Notes under the pieces: model-generated
What the model was told of the DNA's origin: nothing
The model's database searches: none
Seen by the model: only the letters and a program-made list of their open reading frames with translations
Shown: in pieces, positions 12,917 through 23,029 of the stretch
How positions within the stretch are numbered: position 1 is the stretch's first letter
Layout of the letters: each line of letters starts with the position of its first letter
Program-made: the position numbers and the translations under genes
Source of the DNA: DATBVX01 sp963696675
GTDB taxonomy: Bacteria > Pseudomonadota > Gammaproteobacteria > Steroidobacterales > Steroidobacteraceae
Direction: 5' to 3'
Length of the DNA: 64,000 bases
Assembly (NCBI GenBank): GCA_963696675.1
Contig: CAVOLM010000014.1
Location: 6,912-70,911, forward strand

Positions 12917-15784
12917 TCAGGCTCGCGCCGATTCCCTGTCCCTGGGCCTGCTGATTCTCTCGGTGCGCTCGCGCCGCGTACGCGCAGTCCACGCTTCACC
13001 GGGGCTCACGCGCACGACCTGCACAGCCGTGACCTTGTACTCGGGACAGTTGGTCGCCCAGTCGGAGTTCTCGGTCGTGACGACATTGGCACCCGATTCC
13101 GGGAAATGGAATGTCGTGTACACGACACCGGGTTCGACGCGATCGGTCACCCTCACGCGCATCACGGTCTCGCCGGCGCGGCTCGAGAGGCCCGCCCAGT
13201 CACCCTCGCTGAGGCCGCGGGTTTCGGCATCGTGCGGATGAATCTCCAGGAAGTCCTCAGGATGGAACTCGGAATTGGCGGTGCGACGTGTCTGCACGCC
13301 AACGTTGTAGTGCGCGAGCACGCGGCCCGTCGTCAGGATCAAGGGGTACCGGTCGGTGGTGCGCTCGCTCGTGGGCACGTACTCGGTCACATAGAACTTG
13401 CCCTTGCCGCGCACGAACTGACCGACATGCATGGTCGTCGTGCCCTCGGGTGCGCCGTCATTGCACGGCCACTGGATGCTGCCGAGCCGATCAAGCTTCT
13501 CGTACGTCACGCCGGTAAAGGTCGGAGTGAGCGCTGCAATCTCTTCCATGATCTCCGACGGATGGTTGTAATGCATCGGATAGCCCAACGCATTCGAGAG
13601 CTTCATGGTGATTTCCCAGTCCTCGAACCCCGCGATGGGCTCGACGACCTTGCGTACACGCGAGATGCGTCGCTCCGCATTGGTGAACGTGCCGTTTTTC
13701 TCCAGGAAAGAGGAACCCGGCAGGAAGACATGCGCGAAGCGCGCGGTCTCGTTGAGGAACAGGTCCTGCACCACGACGCATTCCATCTCACGCATCGCCG
13801 CTGCAATGTGCAGGGTATTGGGATCGGACTGCGCGAAATCCTCGCCTTCCACGTACATGCCTTTGAAGCTGCCATCGAGCGCCGCCTCGAACATGTTCGG
13901 AATGCGCAGGCCAGGGTCGGCGAGCAGAGGCACGCCCCACGCTGACTCGAAAAGCTGACGCGTCTTGGCATCCGAAACGTGCCGGTAGCCGCTGAACTCG
14001 TGCGGGAAGGATCCCATGTCGCAGGCGCCCTGCACGTTGTTCTGACCGCGCAACGGATTTACGCCCACGCCCTCGCGGCCGAGATTGCCGGTCGCCATCG
14101 CGAGGTTCGCGATGCCCATGACCATGGTCGTGCCCTGGCTGTGCTCAGTCACGCCCAGGCCGTAATAGATCGCACCGTTGGCCGCCCTTCCATACAGGCG
14201 AGCCGCTCCTCGCACGGCTGCTGCGGGAACCCCGGTGACGCTTTCCATCGCCTCGGGCGAATTGCGCGGCTCGGAAACGAATATCTTCCAGGCCTGGTAC
14301 GCCTCCGGCTCGCAGCGCTCCGCGATGTAGTCTTCCTTGGTGAGGCCCTCGGTTACGATCACGTGGGCGAGCGAATTGATCACCCCGACGTTCGTGCCGG
14401 GGCGCAATTGCAAATGGTATTCCGCGTCGATGTGCGGCGCGTGCACCGTGGAGGTGGCGCGTGGATCGACCACGATCAGCTTCGCGCCCTTGCGCAGGCG
14501 CTGTTTCATGCGTGATGCGAAGACGGGATGCGCCTCGGCCGGATTTGCGCCGATGACCATGACGACATCGGCCTGCTCTACTGATGCGAAGGCCTGTGTG
14601 CCCGCGGATTCGCCCAGGGTGTGCTTGAGACCGTAACCGGTCGGCGAATGACATACGCGCGCGCAGGTATCCACGTTGTTGTTGCCGAACGCCGCGCGCA
14701 CCAGCTTCTGCACCAGGAACGTTTCCTCGTTCGTGCAGCGGGAAGAAGTGATGCCTCCCACGGAGTCACGGCCGTATTTCGCCTGGATGCGCTTGAACTC
14801 GCGCGCCGCGTGAGCGATTGCTTCATCCCAGGTGGTTGCGACCCAGGGGTCGGTGATCCGCGCCCGCACCAGGGGCTGCGTCACGCGATCGGGGTGCGTG
14901 GTGTAGCCATACGCAAACCGGCCTTTGACGCAGGCATGGCCTTCGTTGGCGTGGCCGTCGCGGTCCGGAGCCATGCGCACCACTTCAACTTCTGATCCAG
15001 TGCCGCGCAATTCCGCGTTGAACGAGCACCCTACGCCGCAGTAGCCACAGGTCGTCTTGACCGCGCGCTCGGCCTGGCCGAGCACAGCGAGCGATTTTTC
15101 GAACAGCGCACCCGTCGGGCAGGACTCGACGCACGCTCCGCAGGACACGCACTCCGAATCCATGAACGCTTCGTGCTGGCTCGCGGAGACGTGCGAGGCG
15201 ATCCCGCGATTCTCAATGGTGAGCGCGAAGGTACCCTGCACCTCATCGCAGGCGCGCACGCAACGCGAGCAGACGATGCATAGATCCGGGTCGAAGGTGA
15301 AGTACGGATTGCTCAGGTCCTTGGCGGCCGCCGGCTTCGGCACACCTCTTGGGGTGTAGCGCGAGTCGGTCACGCCAACGGCCTCGGCCATGTCCTCGAG
15401 CTCGCAATGGCCGCTGGCCGGGCAAGTCTCGCAGTCGAGCGGATGCTCCGAGACGTACAGCTCGATCACGTTCTTGCGCAGCTGAGTCAGCTTGTCGGAC
15501 TGCGTGTGGATCTTCATGCCCGGCGCCACTGTGGTCGTGCATGAGGCCGGGTAGCCGCGTCGCCCTTCGATCTCCACCAGGCACAGACGGCAGGAGCCGA
15601 ACGCCTTCAGCGTGTCCGTCGCGCAGAGCTTCGGGACTTGCACGCCGGCGAGCATCGCGGCGCGCATGACCGATGTGCCCTCGGGGACCGTGACGGCGAC
15701 GCCATCGACCTCGAGCTCGAGCTCGACCGGATTACCGTCCTTGACCGGAGGCGTGCCCAGGTCCTTGTAGTCAATTGCAAACAT
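12917..15784 (-). CDS. fdsA: NAD-dependent formate dehydrogenase alpha (catalytic) subunit
   Basis: 955 residues; oxidises formate to CO2 at a bis-MGD molybdenum site. An N-terminal [2Fe-2S] domain uses Cys54, 65, 68 and 82. A His114/Cys118/121/127 cluster follows, then two ferredoxin [4Fe-4S] sites (Cys169-179 and 212-222) and the catalytic-domain cluster beginning CGYCGVGC at 246. The molybdenum ligand is Cys378 followed by His379 (TCARVCHSP), so this is a cysteine rather than a selenocysteine enzyme. The C-terminal molydopterin-binding domain is complete. Domain order and length match Rhodobacter and Cupriavidus FdsA. Confidence 0.96.
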   Translation of the reverse strand: MFAIDYKDLGTPPVKDGNPVELELEVDGVAVTVPEGTSVMRAAMLAGVQVPKLCATDTLKAFGSCRLCLVEIEGRRGYPASCTTTVAPGMKIHTQSDKLTQLRKNVIELYVSEHPLDCETCPASGHCELEDMAEAVGVTDSRYTPRGVPKPAAAKDLSNPYFTFDPDLCIVCSRCVRACDEVQGTFALTIENRGIASHVSASQHEAFMDSECVSCGACVESCPTGALFEKSLAVLGQAERAVKTTCGYCGVGCSFNAELRGTGSEVEVVRMAPDRDGHANEGHACVKGRFAYGYTTHPDRVTQPLVRARITDPWVATTWDEAIAHAAREFKRIQAKYGRDSVGGITSSRCTNEETFLVQKLVRAAFGNNNVDTCARVCHSPTGYGLKHTLGESAGTQAFASVEQADVVMVIGANPAEAHPVFASRMKQRLRKGAKLIVVDPRATSTVHAPHIDAEYHLQLRPGTNVGVINSLAHVIVTEGLTKEDYIAERCEPEAYQAWKIFVSEPRNSPEAMESVTGVPAAAVRGAARLYGRAANGAIYYGLGVTEHSQGTTMVMGIANLAMATGNLGREGVGVNPLRGQNNVQGACDMGSFPHEFSGYRHVSDAKTRQLFESAWGVPLLADPGLRIPNMFEAALDGSFKGMYVEGEDFAQSDPNTLHIAAAMREMECVVVQDLFLNETARFAHVFLPGSSFLEKNGTFTNAERRISRVRKVVEPIAGFEDWEITMKLSNALGYPMHYNHPSEIMEEIAALTPTFTGVTYEKLDRLGSIQWPCNDGAPEGTTTMHVGQFVRGKGKFYVTEYVPTSERTTDRYPLILTTGRVLAHYNVGVQTRRTANSEFHPEDFLEIHPHDAETRGLSEGDWAGLSSRAGETVMRVRVTDRVEPGVVYTTFHFPESGANVVTTENSDWATNCPEYKVTAVQVVRVSPGEAWTARTRRERTERISRPRDRESARA

Positions 15785-15818
15785 CAGCTTCTCTCCATCA
15801 GGCTCTCGCCGTCCGCAC

Positions 15819-17363
15819 TCAGTGGCGGACGCGCGCCTGGAAATCCTCCGGAAAGTGCTTCAGAGCACTTTGCACCGGGAAGGGTGTCATGCCACCCAGG
15901 CCGCACAGTGACCCTTGAAGCATGGTCTCGCAAAGCTCTTCAAGCAAGTGCAGGTTCTGTTCCCGCTCGACACCTTTCATAATGCGATCAATGAGTTCCG
16001 TGCCCCGGGTGGATCCGATCCGGCACGGGGTGCACTTGCCGCAGGACTCGATCGCACAGAACTCCATCGCATAGCGGGCCATGCGGGCCATGTCCACCGT
16101 GTCATCGAACACGACGATCCCACCGTGGCCGAGGAGCGCACCGATGGAGGACAGGGCCTCGTAGTCCACGATCGTGTCGAACTGGCTGGCCGGAATGTAG
16201 GCGCCGAGCGGACCCCCGACCTGGATGGCCCGAATCGGTCGGCCGCTGGCAGTGCCTCCGCCGTAGTCGTACAGGAGTTCGCGCAGCGTCATCCCGAAGG
16301 CACGCTCGATGAGCCCGCCTTGCTTGATGTTGCCGGCGAGCTGGATCGGCACGGTGCCGCGCGATTTGCCGACACCGAAATCCTTATAGGTTGTCGCGCC
16401 CCGCTGCAGGATGATGGGGACCGAAGCGAGCGAGATGACGTTGTTGACGATGGTCGGCTGTCCGAACAGTCCCTTGATCGCGGGCAGCGGTGGACGGACG
16501 CGGATTTCGCCACGCTTGCCTTCCAGGCTTTCCAGCATCGAGGTTTCTTCGCCGCAGATGTATGCGCCCGCCCCGAGCCTCACCTCAAGATCGAAGCGCC
16601 GGCCGCTACCCAGGACGTCATCGCCCAGGAAACCCGCCTGGTAGGCGTTCGCGATGGCCTCGTTGAGCGCCCGATGCGAGTGCGGATACTCCGCACGCAG
16701 ATAGATGTATCCCTGGCTCGCGCCGACCGCGAGCCCGGCGATGGTCATGCCTTCCACCAGCAACAGCGGATCGCCTTCCATCAGCATCCGGTCCGCGAAG
16801 GTGCCCGAGTCGCCCTCATCGGCATTGCAGGTCACGTACTTCGGCGTTGCGGGCTGATCGAGCACCGTCTTCCACTTGATTCCAGTCGGGAACGCAGCGC
16901 CACCTCGTCCTCGCAGCCCCGAATCCGTGATCGCCTGGACGATGTCCGCGGGCTGCATGGTGAGAGCCTGGCGCAGGCCCTTGAAACCATCGTGCGCTTC
17001 GTAGTCAGCAACACTCACCGGATCGGTGATGCCGACACGCGCAAACGTCAGCCGCTGCTGTCCCGCGAAGTAGGGAATGCTCTCAGTCAGGCCCTGATGC
17101 AGGGCATGCGCGCGACCGGAGAGGAAGTCGGCGTCAAAGAGGCCCGGAATATCGCTCGCGCGAACCGGACCATATGCTTGCCGTCCGTTCGGGGTCGCGA
17201 CCTCGACCAGCGGTTCGAGCCAATACATGCCTCGCGAACCGTTGCGCACGATACGCACATCCTGGCGACGCCTCGTCGCTTCTGAGGTGATTGCCCGCAC
17301 CACTTCTTCCGCGCCCAGGGACAGCGCACCCGCATCGCGCGGCACGAAGATGGTGACGCTCAT
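15819..17363 (-). CDS. fdsB: NAD-dependent formate dehydrogenase beta subunit (NADH/FMN site)
   Basis: 514 residues; passes electrons from FdsA to NAD+ and is homologous to complex I NuoF. The FMN/NADH motif GRGGAAFPTGIKW lies around residue 152-164, NADEGDSGTFADR follows at 180, and GAGAYICGEETSMLESLEG further on. A C-terminal [4Fe-4S] site is ESCGKCTPCRIG plus a later Cys. The open frame continues 37 codons upstream, but MSVTIFVPRD at 17363 overlaps the fdsG stop and is the likely start. Confidence 0.95.
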   Translation of the reverse strand: MSVTIFVPRDAGALSLGAEEVVRAITSEATRRRQDVRIVRNGSRGMYWLEPLVEVATPNGRQAYGPVRASDIPGLFDADFLSGRAHALHQGLTESIPYFAGQQRLTFARVGITDPVSVADYEAHDGFKGLRQALTMQPADIVQAITDSGLRGRGGAAFPTGIKWKTVLDQPATPKYVTCNADEGDSGTFADRMLMEGDPLLLVEGMTIAGLAVGASQGYIYLRAEYPHSHRALNEAIANAYQAGFLGDDVLGSGRRFDLEVRLGAGAYICGEETSMLESLEGKRGEIRVRPPLPAIKGLFGQPTIVNNVISLASVPIILQRGATTYKDFGVGKSRGTVPIQLAGNIKQGGLIERAFGMTLRELLYDYGGGTASGRPIRAIQVGGPLGAYIPASQFDTIVDYEALSSIGALLGHGGIVVFDDTVDMARMARYAMEFCAIESCGKCTPCRIGSTRGTELIDRIMKGVEREQNLHLLEELCETMLQGSLCGLGGMTPFPVQSALKHFPEDFQARVRH

Positions 17364-17872
17364 CGCTGGCGCTCGCAGTCGGCGATCAGCGCATCGAAGT
17401 GCGCCGCTGAGACACGCCCGTGCAGCTGCTCGCCGATCATGATCGCGGGCGAGCAGGCGCAGTTGCCGAGGCAATACACCGGATCGAGCGAAAAATGCCC
17501 GTCGGCTGTGGTTTGGTGAAAATCAACGCCGAGACGCCGCCGCGCGTGATCCGCAAGCGCATCGCCGCCCGCGGCCTGGCATGACTCGGCCCGGCACACG
17601 CGCACGATGTGCTTGCCCGCCGGGGTTTGCCGGAAGTAGTGATAGAAGGAAACGACGCCATGCACCTCGGCACGCGAAAGATTCAGCTCCGTTGCGATCA
17701 ACGGAATGGCTGCGGGCGGAATGAACCCGAGCGCCGCTTGTATGCCGTGCAGCACCTCGAGGAGTGGCCCGGGACGATTGCGATGCGTATCAATCACGCG
17801 CTGCGCCGCCTCGCGTTGCGCGAGAGTCAGCGCCGCTTGCGGCGTGGGCGATGTCGAGGGCTGTAACGTCAT
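17360..17872 (-). CDS. fdsG: NAD-dependent formate dehydrogenase gamma subunit ([2Fe-2S], NuoE-like)
   Basis: 170 residues from MTLQPST. The thioredoxin-like NuoE fold carries a [2Fe-2S] cluster on CRAESC and CLGNC. The EVHGVVSFYHYFRQTP motif is typical. An AGGA ribosome site precedes the ATG at 17872. It is the first gene of the operon; 175 nt separate it from marR upstream on the same strand, where the promoter should lie, but I could not assign boxes. Confidence 0.94.
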   Translation of the reverse strand: MTLQPSTSPTPQAALTLAQREAAQRVIDTHRNRPGPLLEVLHGIQAALGFIPPAAIPLIATELNLSRAEVHGVVSFYHYFRQTPAGKHIVRVCRAESCQAAGGDALADHARRRLGVDFHQTTADGHFSLDPVYCLGNCACSPAIMIGEQLHGRVSAAHFDALIADCERQR

Positions 17873-18047
17873 CGAAGAGTTCCTGGAACGGGGCACCCGT
17901 GCGGATCGATCCTCCCGCATACGTCGGCTGGGCGCCGAGCGTAATCCATGCGGTCAGGCCGTGCGCGCAAGAATACGATCCCACTCAATTTGGCTGCAAT
18001 CCGGTCGGAAAGTGCCCCACGGCGGCTCGACTCGTACCGACTCCACC

Positions 18048-18577
18048 TCAATTGAGAGCGAAATCCGCGCTTGGCCCGCTGCCCGCCGTGCGCGCGAGAA
18101 GTTGACCGAGCAGAGTCAGCAGCGTGGCGCGGCCGCTCTCCCCGAATTGCTCCGTCAGGCGAGCCTCCTGCGACGCCTGCAAGTCCAGCGCACGGCGCAT
18201 CAATTTGCGGCCCCGGGCCGTCAGGTGCAGTGCGTACGACCGGCGGTCCTGCAACCCCGGCTTGCGAACGATAAGACCGCGCGACTCGAGCCCGCTGATC
18301 AGCGGCACCAGGTTGGCCTTCTGGAATCCGAGCGCGGCGCAGATGTCGGACTGACTCAGCCCCGGATTGCCATGTACCACCATCAGGACACCGAACTGCC
18401 CGGGCGCAGATTCACCTCCCGCAGCGAGGTCACGAAATCCGCGAACAGCGCCAGCTGCGCCCTGCGCACCGTGTAGCCGATCGAGCCGTTGAGGGGGCGC
18501 AAATCCACGGCACGCGCGCCATTACGCGTGTTGCCCGGCCATTTCCGCCCTTGCGCGGCGCCCGTCGCCGTTCTCAT
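18048..18577 (-). pseudogene. MarR-family transcriptional regulator, split by one frameshift
   Basis: The N-terminal part (MRTATGAAQGRKW... to LREVNLRPG) and the C-terminal part (QFGVLMVVHGNPGLSQSDIC onward) lie in adjacent frames. They join into one normal MarR regulator of about 175 residues with a winged helix (SQSDICAALGFQKANLVPL) and a wing containing RKPGLQDRRSYALHLT. One base appears lost at CGCCCGGGCAG near 18400. It lies downstream of a thioesterase and thiolase on the same strand. MarR regulators of this kind often answer aromatic acids or their CoA esters; the ligand here is unknown. Confidence 0.75.
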
Positions 18578-18616
18578 CGGAGCGTCCGTTGCGGCTGCGC
18601 TGAGTTCGTGCGGGTT

Positions 18617-19030
18617 TCATTTGAATCGCTCGATCAACTCGCGGGGAATCGGTCGCGACTTGATGGCGGCGGGATCCTCCGGATGCCGCCCGACCCACAC
18701 GCGCGTCTCGAATCCCTCGATTGCGAGCTGCTCGCCCTTGAGCAACCGGTGATGAACGCAGAAGCTCGAGCGTCGCCATTCCTTAATCGACGTCTCGATA
18801 CTCACGTCGTCGCCGAACTTGGAGGGGATCATGAACTTCGCGCTCACGTCGACGACGGGGAAACCGACGATGTCGTATTGCTTGATCAGCGTCTGCTTCG
18901 GCAGGCCGACGCGCTCGAACATCGCGGCCGTGCAGGCATCGAAGAACTGGAAATAGCGGGGGAAGTAGACGATGCCGGCGGGATCGCAATCCCCCCACTC
19001 GATTCGCAGCAAGCGCTGGATCTTCATCAT
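18617..19030 (-). CDS. Hotdog-fold acyl-CoA thioesterase (4-hydroxybenzoyl-CoA thioesterase-like)
   Basis: 137 residues. The motif WGDCDPAGIVYFPRYFQFFD near residues 12-31 contains the catalytic Asp and the GIVYFPRY helix of the 4HBT family. The protein hydrolyses an acyl- or aroyl-CoA; the exact substrate cannot be read from the sequence. Its start overlaps the stop of the thiolase upstream, so the two are probably translated together, and marR follows 39 nt later. The frame is intact. Confidence 0.85.
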   Translation of the reverse strand: MMKIQRLLRIEWGDCDPAGIVYFPRYFQFFDACTAAMFERVGLPKQTLIKQYDIVGFPVVDVSAKFMIPSKFGDDVSIETSIKEWRRSSFCVHHRLLKGEQLAIEGFETRVWVGRHPEDPAAIKSRPIPRELIERFK

Positions 19031-20291
19031 GCGGGCGATCCAGGCGCTGCATTCTCGATGAGCAGGGCGATGCCCTGTCCGCCGCCAATGCAGGCGGACG
19101 CGATGCCGTAGCGCAGGCGCTTGCGGCGCAACTCGCGAGCCAGTGTCACGGTCAGCCGGATGCCGGTCGCGCCGAGCGGGTGGCCCAACGCAATGGCCCC
19201 GCCGTTCACGTTCAGCCTGGTTTCATCGAGACCCAGCTCGCGCACGCAGGCGAGCACCTGGGCCGCGAATGCTTCGTTGATCTCGACGCGATCGATATCC
19301 GCGAGGCTGAGCCCGGTCTCGCGAAGGACCGCGCGGATGGCGTCCACGGGTCCCAAACCCATGCTGCCCGGGTGTACGCCGACCGCCGCACAGGCGACGA
19401 GGCGCGCCAGCGGCTCGAGCTTGCCCCGCCGCGCGTAGTCCGCTGAGCCGACCAGGGCGGCTGCGGCACCATCCACGATCGCGGAACTGTTGCCGGCGGT
19501 CTGTACGCCGCCAAACGCCGGCTTGAGCTTTGCCAGCTGCTCGACGCTCGACGCTCTCACATGAGTGTCGGCAGCAACGCCCGCGCCGTTGCTGCGCAAC
19601 TTGATGCCGCGCGGCTTCAGGCCTTCGACGGAAAAGGTCTCATCCTTGAGGGCGCAGATCTCGCCCTCGAGAAAGCCATCACCCTGGGCGACGAGCGCCC
19701 GTTCGAAGCTGCGGGCGGCAAATCGGTCGACGGCGTCGCGGGTGATATCGAAGCGCAGGGCCAGCGTTTCCGCCGTGCCACCCATGGTCGCGTCGACCGC
19801 GGTGTCGAGCAGCGCTTCCCACAGGAAATCCTTGAACTCAACCTGCCCCATGCGAAAGCCGGTGCGATGCGTATAGGCGGCGACGGGGTTGCGACTCATC
19901 GATTCAGTGCCGACACAGAGCGCAAGTCTGCCCGTTGCTGCGAGACCGTATCGGCGGCCTGGCTCAGCACTTCGATTCCAGTGCCGCAAACGCGTTGCAC
20001 CAGGTGTGCCGGCACTTGCGTCGGAACACCTGAATACAGACCGATATGACGCGGCAACAGGTAGGCATCGAAACTCGCCTGCGCCATCGAACCGGCAATG
20101 ACGGTGCCGACGTCATCGGGCGAAATCCCTGTGCGTGTGAACGCCTCGCGAGCCGCCTTGATGCCGAGATCGATTGGCGAAACGAGGCTGGTCGCCTGGG
20201 CAAAGTCTACGAACGGCGTGCGAACGCCGGCGAGCAGCCATGCGTCTGGCCACCGCGCCACCAGCGCCCGCGAATCTGATGTCGCAATCAT
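19027..20291 (-). pseudogene. Acetyl-CoA acetyltransferase (thiolase), split by one frameshift
   Basis: An N-terminal piece (20291 to about 19920) contains the nucleophile motif QRVCGTGIEVLSQAA. A C-terminal piece in another frame contains NVNGGAIALGHPLGATG (active-site His) and CIGGGQGIAL (second Cys). Restoring one G near 19925 (ACTTGCGCTC) joins them into a thiolase of about 420 residues with all catalytic residues. It could close a beta-oxidation-like side-chain shortening together with the adjoining thioesterase. The break may be a sequencing indel. Confidence 0.82.
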
Positions 20292-20352
20292 TGGCCCGGA
20301 GTGAAGATTAAGTCACTTGTCTGTGGCGCTGCCGCGACGGCCGGCCGTGATT

Positions 20353-20397
20353 AGAAAACCTACTTGACCACAGGTTTTACTACAGTTATAGAATATA
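20353..20397. promoter_or_regulatory. Two inverted repeats in the thiolase/araC divergent intergenic region
   Basis: AAAACCT (20353-20359) and AGGTTTT (20370-20376) form a perfect 7-bp inverted repeat with a 10-nt spacer. Just downstream GTTATA-GAA-TATAAC (20383-20397) is a perfect 6-bp dyad. Both lie between two divergent genes in an AT-rich pocket of GC-rich DNA. They are plausible operators for the AraC or MarR regulator nearby; no protein can be assigned from sequence alone. Confidence 0.45.
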
Positions 20398-20521
20398 ACC
20401 GTTAGGCGATTGACGTCAAACGACGGAACGGCTGCCACAGACGTAGATCGCCGGGACAGTTCGCGCGAGGGATGGCAGAGCTGATGCGCTGAGGTGGGTT
20501 TGAAAGTCCGGGGGGACGATC

Positions 20522-21479
20522 ATGGCTCAGCTGGAAACTTTCTCGACGGCGGGGCTCGCGCCACGCCGCAAGCTTGAATACTGGAACGACATCGCCTGTG
20601 ACACGTTCACACCGGTCGTTTCCGATCCCATGGATCTGCGCGGCTTCACCGGCTGCCTGACCCGCACACGGGTCGGCGAGATCCAGGCGGCAGAGGTCTA
20701 CTCCGACCCGCAGATCGTGCGTCACTCGCGCCTGCAGGTGCAGCGCTCGCGCCAGTCGATGTTCTTCCTGCACATGCAGCTCGATGGCGACAGCATCAAT
20801 CGCCAGGACGGGCGTGAGGCGCGCCTGCTGCCCGGCGATTTCACGCTCTGCGACAGCACCCGTCCCTACGAGATCATCTTCGACCGGCCGAATCGCATGT
20901 TCGTGCTCGGCATGCCGGAGGGTCTGCTGCGCCGGCACCTTCCGTGTCCCGGAAAGTGTGGTGGCGATTCTCATGTCGGGAAACTCGGGACTGAGCGGGT
21001 TGCTGTCCAATTTCCTCACTGATTTCTGGCGGCGCTGCCGCACTGAGGCTGATCTCAATTTCGCTCCCGGCGTGACGCGCGCCATTCTCGACCTGGTGGC
21101 GAGCGCCTATGCGGGCGTGCAGCAGAACGAGTCGGAGCGCTCCTCACTGGTGATGGCACATCGCGTGCGCATCATGAACTACATCGAAGCACACCTCGGC
21201 GATCCCGACCTGACGCCGACGCGCATCGCCGAAGCGTGTCGCATGACGACACGCTATCTGCATCACTTGTTCTCCGATGAAGAGGAGACGGTCGCCCGCT
21301 ACATCCTGCGCCGCCGACTCGAGGAATGCTCGCGCTCTCTGGTCGATGACTCGCAGCGCGGTCGCACCGTGACGGAAATCGCTTTCGATTGTGGCTTCAA
21401 CAGCCCGACGCATTTCGGGCGGGTGTTCCGCGCGCGTTACGGCGTGACACCACGCGAATATCGTCGCTGCAGTGAGTAG
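20522..21479 (+). pseudogene. AraC-family transcriptional regulator, split by one frameshift
   Basis: The N-terminal frame (MAQLETFSTAGLAPRRKLEY) holds an AraC-binding-like sensor domain up to about residue 145. The C-terminal frame carries two helix-turn-helix motifs (LTPTRIAEACRMTTRYLHHL and VTEIAFDCGFNSPTHFGRVF). Removing one C in GTGTCCCGGAAAG near 20950 joins them into a protein of about 318 residues. It is similar in layout to FeaR-type regulators of aromatic catabolism. It reads toward the aldehyde dehydrogenase gene and probably controls the catabolic block on the other strand. Confidence 0.8.
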
Positions 21480-23012
21480 AGGTGTCAGGTTCGAATAGGA
21501 CCAGGTTCGGTTGCATAACCGATGCATAAACTCGGTCGCGTCGTTTGAGGAATGCAACCGAACCTGATACCTCAGCTTCGCTGACGAACTTGGTCACGAG
21601 GCAGGCGTCGAGTCCCTCGATGCCCTCCTCGCTCCCGTGGCCGCTTTCCTTGACTCCGCCGAACGGCGACTCGGGAACCGAGATCGCGTAGCTGTTGATG
21701 CCGATCATGCCGGCTTCGATCTGCTCGCCGAGCAGGTTGACGTTGCGCGATGAGCGCGTGAACGCGTACGCGGCGAGGCCATAAGGCAGGCGATTCGCCT
21801 GCTGGATGGCGGTGTCGAAATCGGAGAACGGATTGAGAATCGCGACCGGTCCGAACGGCTCCTCGTTCATGATGCGCGCGGTGTTGGGCACGTCCGCCAG
21901 AACTGTGGGCTGCCAGAAGTAGCCACTGCCCGTGATGCGCGCGCCGCCGGTCTGAAAGTGTGCGCCATTCTTGCGTGCATCCCCCAGCAACGTCTCCATC
22001 GACTCGAGGCGCCGGTCGTGCGCGAGCGGCCCCATCTGCGTGCCGTCGCCCAGGCCATTTCCGACCTTGAGGGCGCGCGCCCGTGAAGTGAACCCGTCGA
22101 CGAAGCGCCCGTAGATCTTCTCATGCACGTAGAAGCGCGTCGGCGACACGCAGACCTGCCCGGCGTTGCGGTACTTCGAGAACACCGATTGATCCAGCAC
22201 CTGCTCCACGTCGACGTCATCGAACACCAGCACCGGTGCGTGGCCACCGAGCTCCATCGTGGTGCGCTTCATGCCTTCGGCCGCGAGCTTCATGAGCTGC
22301 TTGCCCACCGGGATCGAGCCGGTGAACGAGATCGCGCGGATGATCGGCGAGGCGAGCAGGTAGGCAGAGACCTCGGCCGGAACGCCGAAGACGACCGACA
22401 ACACGCCGGCAGGCAGGCCGGCGTCAGCGAGCGCGCGCGCGACTTCGAGTGCCGAGCCGGGTGCTTCTTCGGCCGGCTTCAGAATGCACGGGCACCCCGC
22501 GCCCAATGCGGCGCCAATCTTGCGTGCCGGGTTGCCGATCGGAAAATTCCAGGGCGCGAACGCGGCGACCGGGCCCACCGGCTCCTTCATCACCGTCATT
22601 CGTACGCCCGAGGCTCTCTGCGGCAGCACGCGCCCGTACGCGCGTCGTCCCTCTTCCGCGTACCACTCGAAGATCTCGGCAGAGAGCGCGACTTCCCAGC
22701 GCGTCTCGGAAAGTACCTTGCCTTCTTCCAGGTCGCGATGCGCGCGATCGTCTCGGTGCGTTCGCGCAGCAGCTCCGCCGCGCGTCGCAGGATCTTGCCG
22801 CGCTCATGCGGCGGCTTGGCGCGCCAGACCGGGAAGCTGCGCTGCGCAGCCTCGAGAGCACGATCGAGATCGGCCTTCGAAGCGTGCGGCAGTTGACCGA
22901 GCACTTCCTCGGTGGCCGGATTGAGCACCGGCTGCTGGACGCGACCCTCGCCGCCCACCCATTCGCCGCCGATGAAGAGCTTGAGATCCGGATAATTCGT
23001 GGCCACGGGCAT
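21397..23012 (-). pseudogene. NAD(P)-dependent aldehyde dehydrogenase, split by one frameshift
   Basis: The N-terminal part begins MPVATNYPDLKLFIGGEW. The main part contains APWNFPIGNPARKIGAALGA, the general-base motif TMELGGHAPV and the nucleophile motif NAGQVCVSPTRF. One C seems lost near 22738 (GCGACCTGG); repair gives a normal ALDH of about 490 residues. Likely substrates are aromatic aldehydes such as vanillin, given the neighbouring dioxygenase; that is inference. The open frame runs through a repeat at 21481-21571 and into antisense of araC, so the last 50 or so residues are probably not native. A TGA in the +1 frame abuts the repeat. Confidence 0.8.
21481..21571. repeat. Palindromic repeat, degenerate copy
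   Basis: The left side has GGTGTCAGGTTCG and then CCAGGTTCGGTTGCAT (21501-21516). The right side has ATGCAACCGAACCTGATACC (21552-21571). At least 15 bp (CAGGTTCGGTTGCAT) pair perfectly across a 35-nt centre. The same unit makes the perfect palindrome at 24492-24573. It lies between the 3' ends of araC and the aldehyde dehydrogenase gene. Confidence 0.8.
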
Positions 23013-23029
23013 CTCCAGGCACTGTCCTT

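Noticed and set aside
12602..13945. Long plus-strand open frame of 447 codons
   Set aside because: Antisense shadow of fdhD and fdsA, both of which are intact and recognisable.
14640..14670. Selenocysteine (in-frame TGA) in the formate dehydrogenase
   Set aside because: The catalytic position is a normal cysteine codon (Cys378 of FdsA) and no in-frame TGA occurs in the gene.
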